DNA of 5,893 bases. It comes from Clostridia bacterium. Its GTDB lineage: Bacteria > Bacillota > Clostridia > Oscillospirales > CAG-272. Positions 1 to 4,917 of the stretch are shown in pieces. The DNA is taken from the NCBI GenBank assembly GCA_900770605.1, contig CAAGKS010000128.1, forward strand, positions 1-5,893. The letters are read 5' to 3'. The position numbers were made by a program, and so were the translations under genes. Numbering within the stretch: position 1 is the stretch's first letter; every line of letters begins with the position of its first letter. Below the pieces are notes generated by a model. The model saw only the letters and a program-made list of their open reading frames with translations, did no database searches and was not told the origin of the DNA.

Positions 1-77
1 TTTTTGGTTATAGGATCAATTTGTTTAAGCCCGCCGTATCTGGAGCCCATACCTGCTGCGAGTATTAAAAGAGTCAT
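1..77 (-). CDS. Nucleotidyltransferase (sugar-phosphate NTP transferase type), N-terminal fragment
   Basis: Only the first 25 codons are inside the window; the gene runs off the left edge. The peptide begins MTLLILAAGMGSRYGGLKQ. This carries the LAAGxGxR nucleotide-binding signature (residues 6-13) and a nearby lysine (K18), which mark enzymes that transfer a nucleotidyl group from an NTP to a sugar phosphate or related acceptor. The GSRYGGLKQ form is typical of a small, poorly characterised nucleotidyltransferase group in Firmicutes, so the acceptor cannot be named. The ATG is supported by a GGAGG ribosome site (plus-strand positions 84-88) six bases upstream. The gene is divergent from the Crp/Fnr regulator. 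A capsule, wall-sugar or choline-phosphate role is possible but not shown. Confidence 0.8.
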   Translation of the reverse strand, partial: MTLLILAAGMGSRYGGLKQIDPITK

Positions 78-127
78 TAGTAGCCTCCGAAATCTATTTT
101 TATAATAATAATTATATGCCAAAGGTA

Positions 128-136
128 ATTATACCA
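128..136 (-). promoter_or_regulatory. Extended -10 promoter element for the leftward nucleotidyltransferase gene
   Basis: On the minus strand the sequence reads TGGTATAAT, a perfect -10 hexamer with an upstream TGn extension. Transcription would start near position 121 and leave a leader of about 44 bases. There is no convincing -35 hexamer at 16-18 bases (the best is TTTTAG at 156-151), which extended -10 promoters can tolerate. A second TATAAT at 116-111 lacks both the extension and a -35. Assigned by inspection only. Confidence 0.5.
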
Positions 137-207
137 CTAACTCCAAGCTACTAAAAGAGCCTTGCCCATAATTTAACATTTTGTTTACAAAAAAATACCA
201 TCGGCTA

Positions 208-236
208 TTGACAAAATTACAAAAATATGATAAAAT
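208..236 (+). promoter_or_regulatory. Sigma-A type promoter of the Crp/Fnr-ABC transporter operon
   Basis: The -35 box TTGACA (208-213) is perfect. The -10 box TAAAAT (231-236) has one mismatch to consensus, and the spacer is 17 bases. A TGn extension (TGA at 228-230) precedes the -10. The region upstream (about 181-198) is rich in A and T tracts and could act as an UP element. The predicted start point is near 243, inside the palindrome at 239-258. This is the strongest vegetative promoter seen in the window. Confidence 0.8.
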
Positions 237-238
237 AA

Positions 239-258
239 AATGTCTCAAATGAGACATT
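239..258 (+). promoter_or_regulatory. Perfect 8+4+8 inverted repeat, candidate operator over the start point
   Basis: AATGTCTC and GAGACATT flank a four-base centre (AAAT), giving a perfect palindrome of 20 bases. Crp/Fnr-family dimers bind palindromes of this general size, for example the FNR box with a four-base centre. The first downstream gene encodes such a regulator. Because the site lies two bases after the -10 box and covers the predicted transcription start, binding would be expected to repress, which suggests negative autoregulation of the operon. The same sequence could form an RNA hairpin just before the ribosome site (260-264), but it has no T tract, so it is not a terminator. 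No second copy was seen in the window. Confidence 0.6.
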
Positions 259-268
259 CGGAGGATAA

Positions 269-937
269 ATGATATCACAAGAAATTCTCGCTCACGTAAA
301 GGCCGACAAAATACTCGGCTCTGCCGATGAACGTAACCTGACGAGCGTTTTCAACGATGAAAACGTCACCGCCATATCGTTCGAAAACGGAGAAACGATA
401 TACTCACCGGAATGCGAGCAAAAGCAAATAGGAATAATACTTGAGGGGCGCGCGATCGCAGAGCCCACCAATTCAAACGAAAAGGTGATCCTGCGAATAT
501 TATCACCTCGCGATATGTTCGGCATCGCCGATCTTTACGCCCCCGAACAACCTTTTATAAGCATAATCACCGCAAAGGGCGCTTGCCGCGTTTTATTCAT
601 AGACGCCTCTGCCTTCCGCGATCTTATAGAATGCGACAAGCGCGCAATGCGGGCATACCTTGAATTTATGAGCAAGAAGATAGTTTTTCTAAACAAAAAA
701 ATATCCACGCTCACAGCAGGTAGTACTGAGAAAAAGCTCGCCTTCTTCCTTGCTGAAAATCAGCACGACGGAAAATTCTCCCAGCGCATATCAATGCTCG
801 CCATCGCCGAAACGCTTAACGTTGGCAGAGCTTCCCTGTACCGCGCTCTTGACTCTCTTGAAGCTCAGGGCCTTATCTATCGGGACGGCAAATCAATACT
901 GATCCCCGATAAAAACGCCCTTTTAAATATCGATTAA
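269..937 (+). CDS. Crp/Fnr-family transcriptional regulator
   Basis: A 222-residue protein of normal family length. Residues ~25-115 form the cyclic-nucleotide-binding-like beta barrel (for example IGIILEGRA at 54-62 and the ILSPRDMFG segment at 77-85). A long dimer helix follows at ~116-148. A winged helix-turn-helix occupies ~170-215, with RISMLAIAETLNVGRAS leading into the recognition helix (RASLYRALDSL, 187-197). The phosphate-binding cassette of cAMP receptors is not conserved: FGIAD stands where FGE(L/M) is expected and the Arg-Ser/Thr pair is missing, so cAMP binding is unlikely. There is no N-terminal FNR cysteine cluster; the cysteines are C49, C106 and C122. The effector is therefore unknown. 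The ATG has a GGAGG site at 260-264. The gene lies 44 bases before the transporter genes with no terminator between, so it is probably their operon-local regulator. Confidence 0.9.
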   Translation: MISQEILAHVKADKILGSADERNLTSVFNDENVTAISFENGETIYSPECEQKQIGIILEGRAIAEPTNSNEKVILRILSPRDMFGIADLYAPEQPFISIITAKGACRVLFIDASAFRDLIECDKRAMRAYLEFMSKKIVFLNKKISTLTAGSTEKKLAFFLAENQHDGKFSQRISMLAIAETLNVGRASLYRALDSLEAQGLIYRDGKSILIPDKNALLNID

Positions 938-981
938 CTGAAACCCACTTATTTTTGATCATTTATGAAAGGATATAAAAA

Positions 982-2034
982 ATGAAAACGCACATCACAA
1001 AGCTCGTCTCACTTGCCCTTGCGCTTCTTATGCTTTTTGCTTTTGTTTCCTGCTCAAGCCCCGAAGAAAACGGTCAGGATAACACAGGCACTGCAACGGC
1101 AGGCATCGCACTCGATCTTACTAAGGAATGGGAAGCTCTCAACGGAGAAAACACTCTCGTTCAGGGCTGTCTCGTTGTAAATACCGCTTGGGCGGCAGCT
1201 CACCCCAATGAGCTTGCAAAGTTCCTTGCAGACTACAAGGCATCCGTTGATTTTGTAAAATCCGGAACGGACGAGGCTATCAACACCGTTGTAAGCGCGG
1301 GAATACTTCCCAAGGCGGGTATCGTTAAAAAGGCGCTCCCGAACTGCAACCTTTGCTATATTGCAGGCGCGGATATGAAGCCCGTTATGAACACCTTTTC
1401 TCAGAAGATATTTGATTATGATGCACAGTCCATCGGAAATGCAATGCCTACCGATGAATTCTATTACACCGCAAGCGGTGACGCCGCAGCGGCTGACAGA
1501 TCAGAGGAGATAAAGATCTATGCGCTCAACGGAACAACGGCCCTCGGAATGGCGCAAATGATCGAGAGCTCCAAGAGCGACGGCAAGGAGATGAACTATA
1601 ACATTTCCCTTCACACCGCCGCAGACGCCATAACAGGCGCTATAATCAGCGGTGAGTGCGATATCGCAGCTCTTCCCACAAACGTAGCGGTAAAGCTCTT
1701 CAACAAGTCAAACGGAAAGCTCCAGCTTCTCGCGCTTAACACCCTTGGCGTGCTCTATCTTCTCAACGACGGAACTCAGAACGTAACCTCTCTTGCAGAC
1801 CTCAAGGGCAAGACTATATATCTCCCCGGCGCAGGCTCCAACCCCGAGTACATCACGGCGGCATTGCTTGAAGCGGCAGGTCTTGAAGTCGGCAAGGACG
1901 TAATACTCGACACCACCACGTACAACAGTCCCGATGCGCTCCAAACGGCGTTTGCAACAGGCAAAGCGCCTCTTGCAGTACTCCCCGAGCCCAAGGTAAC
2001 AGTTGCGCTCAGCAGCATCAGCTCAGGACAGTAA
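982..2034 (+). CDS. ABC transporter substrate-binding lipoprotein (SsuA/TauA/NMT1-like), apparently circularly permuted
   Basis: A 350-residue extracytoplasmic binding protein. It has a lipoprotein signal peptide (KTHITK, then a hydrophobic stretch 8-22) with the lipobox cysteine at C24 in AFVSC; phenylalanine at -3 is slightly unusual. A polar linker follows (25-40). The order of the rest is abnormal. Residues ~41-162 (ALDLTKEWEA, then HPNELAKFLADYKASVDFV, ending DEFYYT) match what is normally the C-terminal third of this family. Residues ~176-345 (EIKIYALNGTTALGM, SGECDIAALPTN, LADLKGKTIYLPGAG, AVLPEPKVTVAL) match the normal N-terminal two thirds. A 13-residue Ala/Gly/Asp linker (163-175) joins the old C-terminus to the old N-terminus. 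Nothing is duplicated or frameshifted, and total length is normal. The start has an AAAGGA site (968-973). Family members bind sulfonates, nitrate, thiamine precursors and others; the substrate here is unknown. Confidence 0.88.
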   Translation: MKTHITKLVSLALALLMLFAFVSCSSPEENGQDNTGTATAGIALDLTKEWEALNGENTLVQGCLVVNTAWAAAHPNELAKFLADYKASVDFVKSGTDEAINTVVSAGILPKAGIVKKALPNCNLCYIAGADMKPVMNTFSQKIFDYDAQSIGNAMPTDEFYYTASGDAAAADRSEEIKIYALNGTTALGMAQMIESSKSDGKEMNYNISLHTAADAITGAIISGECDIAALPTNVAVKLFNKSNGKLQLLALNTLGVLYLLNDGTQNVTSLADLKGKTIYLPGAGSNPEYITAALLEAAGLEVGKDVILDTTTYNSPDALQTAFATGKAPLAVLPEPKVTVALSSISSGQ

Positions 2035-2086
2035 TCACCAAAAATATAACGGCAGATCTCGCCGATAAATCAGAAAGGAGACGGAT

Positions 2087-2878
2087 ATGAATATTAAAAA
2101 GATCGCTATATCACTTGCAAAATATACCGCGGTGGTCGCATTCTGGATAGCCGTATGGTGTGTAATATCATATAGGGTAAACAGTGAGCTTTTATTCCCG
2201 TCTCCCTTCTCTGTAATAAAGGCACTTGGAGAGCTTGTCTGCACCAAGGAATTCTGGATAACCGCGGCGTATTCGCTGATTCGTGTGATCGCGGGTATAG
2301 TCATATCCCTTGCGATAGGAACTGTGCTTGCAGTTCTTACAGAGCGCGTTGGCGCCTTGAAGCTGATACTCTCCCCTGCCGTAAACGTGATAAAATCAAC
2401 TCCCGTCGCTTCGTTTATAATCCTCGCGCTCTTATGGGTGGATCGCGGAAGCCTGCCTGTACTTATAACCGCGCTGATAGTCGTTCCTATCGTGTGGTCA
2501 AACGTATCCGAGGGTATCCGCTCGGTCGATAAGAGCCTTATCGAAGTGACTAAGGTGTATAACTTTTCAACCTTCAAGCGCATTACCAAGCTGTACGTGC
2601 CCTCAGTTGCTCCATTCTTTATTGCGGCTTGTCGCTCCTCGCTTGGTATGGCGTGGAAGGCAGGAATATCCGCCGAGGTACTTGCAACACCCGAAAACGC
2701 TATCGGCAGAGAGCTTTACTTTTCCAAAACCTACCTCGAAACTCCTGCGCTCTTCGCGTGGACGCTCGTGGTAATAATACTGAGTATAGTTATTGAAAAG
2801 CTGTTTATTGCCCTGCTCTCCAAGGCTACCAAAAAAATGAACGTCATTTCGAAAGGAGAGAAAAATGATCAAGCTTGA
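2087..2878 (+). CDS. ABC transporter permease, SsuC/TauC type
   Basis: A 263-residue inner-membrane subunit of an importer, of usual family length. Hydrophobic segments appear at about 10-28, 58-84, 91-118, 122-138, 171-190 and 219-245, consistent with six membrane helices. The cytoplasmic coupling loop that docks on the ATPase is at ~151-173 (LIEVTKVYNFSTFKRITKLY, then VPS). It keeps the spacing and the final hydrophobic-Pro of the EAA motif but has Val-Thr for Ala-Ala and Asn for the central Gly. The conserved STP (104-106) and the GMAWKAGISAEVLA segment (187-200) are typical of the SsuC/TauC group. It follows the binding-protein gene after 52 bases with a GGAG site at 2077-2080. Its last 14 bases overlap the ATPase gene, indicating tight co-translation. 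As the only permease here, it presumably acts as a homodimer. Confidence 0.93.
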   Translation: MNIKKIAISLAKYTAVVAFWIAVWCVISYRVNSELLFPSPFSVIKALGELVCTKEFWITAAYSLIRVIAGIVISLAIGTVLAVLTERVGALKLILSPAVNVIKSTPVASFIILALLWVDRGSLPVLITALIVVPIVWSNVSEGIRSVDKSLIEVTKVYNFSTFKRITKLYVPSVAPFFIAACRSSLGMAWKAGISAEVLATPENAIGRELYFSKTYLETPALFAWTLVVIILSIVIEKLFIALLSKATKKMNVISKGEKNDQA

Positions 2879-3473
2879 AAACGTAAGTGTAAGCTACGGC
2901 GAACAAAGCATTATAAAGGACCTCTCATTTACCTTTGAGGACGGTCACGTATATGCGCTCTCTGGAGAGTCAGGGATCGGAAAGACCACCCTTCTCAACG
3001 CGATCGCAGGTCTTGTCCCGCTACAGGGCGGAAGCATCGTATCCGAACATGAAAAGATCGGATACATCTTTCAGGACCCCCGTCTCTTTCCCTGGATGAC
3101 CGCGCTTGACAACGTAATATGCGCGTGCGACGACGAGGAAAAGGCAAGATACTATCTCGAGCTTCTTCTGCCCGACTGCAACGACAAATATCCGCACGAG
3201 CTCTCAGGCGGTATGAAGCAAAGAGTTTCCATCGCGCGTGCGCTTGCATACGACCCCGACGTTATACTCCTCGACGAGCCCTTCAAGGGGCTTGACGATG
3301 CAAACAAAAGCAATACCGTAAATATCGTGATGCAGGAGCTGTCAAAAAAGACCGCTATCCTCGTCTCCCACGATAAGAGCGAGCTTGCCTTGGCTTCGGA
3401 CGTATACGTTATGGAAGGCGCTCCCGTTACCAAGCTCACACAGGTAAAAAGTGGCACGCCCTTAACTGAATAA
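2865..3473 (+). CDS. ABC transporter ATP-binding protein, SsuB/TauB type
   Basis: A 202-residue ATPase that powers the importer. Every nucleotide-binding motif is present: Walker A GESGIGKTT (34-42), Q-loop Q70 within FQDPRLFPW, signature LSGGMKQR (113-120), Walker B VILLDEP (133-139), D-loop GLDD (142-145) and switch H169. The QDPRLFPW string after the Q-loop is characteristic of the nitrate/sulfonate/taurine group. It is about 40-50 residues shorter than SsuB or TauB because it lacks their C-terminal tail; the stop is followed directly by a transcription signal and the catalytic core is complete, so it is probably not truncated by mutation. The ATG lies inside the permease gene, with AAAGGAG at 2852-2858. 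The last codons overlap a possible promoter for the downstream sigma factor gene. Confidence 0.94.
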   Translation: MIKLENVSVSYGEQSIIKDLSFTFEDGHVYALSGESGIGKTTLLNAIAGLVPLQGGSIVSEHEKIGYIFQDPRLFPWMTALDNVICACDDEEKARYYLELLLPDCNDKYPHELSGGMKQRVSIARALAYDPDVILLDEPFKGLDDANKSNTVNIVMQELSKKTAILVSHDKSELALASDVYVMEGAPVTKLTQVKSGTPLTE

Positions 3474-3497
3474 TACTACTTGCTCAAAGTCAATACT
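3468..3497 (+). promoter_or_regulatory. Candidate forespore sigma-F/sigma-G promoter for sigG
   Basis: GAATA (3468-3472, one mismatch to the sigma-F -35 GYATA; with the preceding T it matches the published sigma-G form TGAATA) is followed after 16 bases by GTCAATACT (3489-3497), which fits the sigma-F -10 pattern GGNNANAMT with one mismatch. In B. subtilis sigG is read by sigma-F and by sigma-G itself. The -35 overlaps the ATPase stop codon. The predicted start is near 3504, inside the 5' arm of the hairpin at 3492-3528. An alternative -10, AATACTA at 3472-3478, resembles sigma-G CATACTA more closely but lacks a well-spaced -35. Short AT-rich motifs like these can occur by chance. Confidence 0.4.
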
Positions 3498-3531
3498 CTC
3501 GATAGAAAGTTTTTCTGTCGGGAGTATTTTT
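3492..3531 (+). terminator. 17-bp hairpin with T tract: ABC operon terminator and sigG leader hairpin
   Basis: The arms 3492-3508 and 3512-3528 pair over 17 positions (15 Watson-Crick and two G-U) around a three-base loop. A run of five T follows at 3527-3531, which is the form of a strong intrinsic terminator for the upstream transporter operon. The 3' arm also contains the GGGAG ribosome site of sigG, and the sigG ATG follows the T run immediately. Read-through transcripts would therefore present a sequestered ribosome site. A conserved leader hairpin that occludes the ribosome site is known for B. subtilis sigG; this looks like the clostridial counterpart merged with a terminator. Confidence 0.85.
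3520..3524 (+). promoter_or_regulatory. sigG ribosome-binding site inside the hairpin 3' arm
   Basis: GGGAG lies seven bases before the ATG at 3532 and is the only plausible Shine-Dalgarno sequence for it. All five bases are paired in the full hairpin (with 3496-3500). In a transcript starting inside the 5' arm they would be unpaired. Confidence 0.75.
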
Positions 3532-4305
3532 ATGTATTATAACAAGGTCGAGATATGCGGTGTAAATTCCTCGGAGCTCAAAATACTGAGTGACGATGAA
3601 AAAAAGCAGCTACTGATACAAAGCAAAAACGGTGATAAGCGAGCGCGACAGGAATTGATAAACGGAAATCTTCGCCTTGTTTTGAGTGTGGTGCAACGCT
3701 TTACGGGGCGCAGAGAAAACCTTGACGACTTGTTTCAGGTTGGTTGTATCGGGCTTGTCAAGGCGGTTGACAACTTCAACGTGGAGCTTGACGTCAAGTT
3801 CTCCACCTATGCAGTTCCGATGATAATCGGTGAGATACGCCGCTACCTCAGGGACAATAACTCCATACGTATCAGCCGCTCGCTCCGCGATCTTGCCTAC
3901 CGCGCGCTTCAGGCAAAGGAGGAGCTTATCCGCACAAAAGAGTGCGAGCCTACCATCGACGATATAGCCCGACATCTTGGTGAGGAAAAGGAGGCTGTGG
4001 TGCGGGCGATGGAGGCTATCGTTGAGCCGATATCGCTATACGAGCCCGTATATAACGACGGCGGCGACTCAATATACGTTATGGATCAGATAAAGGACAG
4101 CAGCTCCTCGGACGAAAGGTGGCTTGAAAGCATCGCACTCAAGGAGGCGATGAAGTGTCTTACCGACCGCGAGCGGAAGATAATACGCCTGCGATATTTC
4201 AGCAACAAAACACAAATGGAGATCGCGGACGAGATAGGCATCTCGCAGGCTCAGGTCTCCCGCCTTGAAAAAGGCGCTTTGGAGCGTATGCGAAGGCAGA
4301 TATAA
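3532..4305 (+). CDS. sigG: RNA polymerase sporulation sigma factor SigG
   Basis: Sigma-G directs late gene expression in the forespore after engulfment. The 257-residue product closely follows the B. subtilis protein (260 residues). It has the diagnostic N-terminal KVEICGV (5-11), GNLRLVLSV (45-53), region 2 DDLFQVGCIGLVKAVDNF (65-82) with KFSTYAVPMIIGEIRRYLRD (89-108), region 3 with ISRSLRDLAYRALQ (114-127), EPVYNDGGDSIYVMDQI (171-187), and the region 4 helix-turn-helix KTQMEIADEIGISQAQVSRL (226-245). An asparagine at 44 aligns with B. subtilis N45, a residue that separates sigma-G from sigma-F in anti-sigma recognition. The start matches the family N-terminus exactly. sigG usually follows spoIIGA-sigE; here it follows an ABC transporter operon. 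Expression is probably limited by the leader hairpin. Confidence 0.97.
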   Translation: MYYNKVEICGVNSSELKILSDDEKKQLLIQSKNGDKRARQELINGNLRLVLSVVQRFTGRRENLDDLFQVGCIGLVKAVDNFNVELDVKFSTYAVPMIIGEIRRYLRDNNSIRISRSLRDLAYRALQAKEELIRTKECEPTIDDIARHLGEEKEAVVRAMEAIVEPISLYEPVYNDGGDSIYVMDQIKDSSSSDERWLESIALKEAMKCLTDRERKIIRLRYFSNKTQMEIADEIGISQAQVSRLEKGALERMRRQI

Positions 4306-4314
4306 CAAAAATAT

Positions 4315-4350
4315 CCCGCATCGAAATTGATAGCATCCGATGCGGGTATT
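4315..4350. terminator. Bidirectional terminator between sigG and dpaB
   Basis: CCCGCATCG (4315-4323) and CGATGCGGG (4338-4346) form a perfect 9-bp stem with a 14-base loop. The plus strand continues as TATTTATTT. The minus strand continues as ATATTTTTG. Both sides are T-rich in the needed direction, which fits the convergent genes sigG (plus, stop at 4305) and dpaB (minus, stop at 4357). The long loop and interrupted T tracts make it less than ideal. Confidence 0.75.
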
Positions 4351-4356
4351 TATTTG

Positions 4357-4917
4357 CTATATAAATATTTTCTGATACTGACGCCCTTGGAGCGCGGCAT
4401 CCAAAGTGGGCAATAAAAGCGAAAAATCCGCCACCAAGGAGTGCGGCTTTTTCTCTGGGTCGTCTTGTCGCATAGGCGTGAAATACACACACTTGCGAAC
4501 GAGCATCTGCCCTATGTTTTTGAGATTTGCGGAAAGCGCGTCGTTTGACGCGAGAGCAAGCACCAAGGGTCTGTCACCGCGCAGATGCGCTTTGATAGCC
4601 ATAGTTACCGCCGTATCCGTAATTCCGCTTGCGACCTTTGCAAGAGTATTTCCCGTACACGGACACACAAGCATAGCGTCGAGCACGGTCTTGGGCCCTA
4701 TGGGCTCGGCATCGAGGATACTGTGTACCACGCTTCTGCCGCAGAGCGCCTCTACACGTTCGGCGAGATGCGCCGCCGTGCCAAAACGAGTGTCAGTAGA
4801 ATATACGTTCTCGCTCATTATCGGCAACACGTCGTATCCCCTTTTCAAAAGAAGCTCGAGCTGTTCAAGTGCATATTTGTGGGTGCAGAACGAGCCGCAC
4901 ATAGCAAAGCCTATCAT
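4357..4917 (-). CDS. dpaB: Dipicolinate synthase subunit B
   Basis: DpaB (SpoVFB) works with DpaA in the mother cell to oxidise dihydrodipicolinate, a lysine-pathway intermediate, to dipicolinic acid, which is then moved into the spore core with calcium. The 186-residue protein belongs to the flavoprotein-like family and lines up along its length with the B. subtilis protein (200 residues). Matching segments are GFAMCGSFCTH (3-13), STDTRFG (40-46), EPIGPKTVLD (71-80), PCTGNTLAKVASGITDT (86-102), ASNDAL (123-128) and QDDPEKKPHSLVA (151-163). The C-terminus is a little shorter than in Bacillus. The ATG overlaps the dpaA stop in an ATGA arrangement (4914-4917), with GGGAGG six bases upstream (plus positions 4924-4929), so the two genes form one operon with coupled translation. 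The stop is TAG. Confidence 0.95.
   Translation of the reverse strand: MIGFAMCGSFCTHKYALEQLELLLKRGYDVLPIMSENVYSTDTRFGTAAHLAERVEALCGRSVVHSILDAEPIGPKTVLDAMLVCPCTGNTLAKVASGITDTAVTMAIKAHLRGDRPLVLALASNDALSANLKNIGQMLVRKCVYFTPMRQDDPEKKPHSLVADFSLLLPTLDAALQGRQYQKIFI

Noticed and set aside
1074..2028. Shared hexamer TCAGGA near the two new ends of the permuted binding protein (1074-1079 and 2023-2028), considered as recombination microhomology
   Set aside because: Six bases within 950 are expected by chance, and the two copies lie in different reading frames, so they do not explain the rearrangement.
982..2034. Reading the binding-protein gene as a fusion of two different or decayed genes
   Set aside because: The two parts are complementary pieces of one family, each present once, with no internal stop, frameshift or duplicated block. 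Permutation explains it more simply.
2050..2064. Small inverted repeat CGGC-N7-GCCG between the binding protein and permease genes
   Set aside because: A 4-bp stem with no T tract is too weak for a terminator. It might mark a processing site but cannot be supported.
2035..2589. 184-codon minus-strand frame opposite the permease gene
   Set aside because: It overlaps a well-supported permease, has no ribosome site and shows no recognisable domain. It reflects antisense reading of hydrophobic codons.
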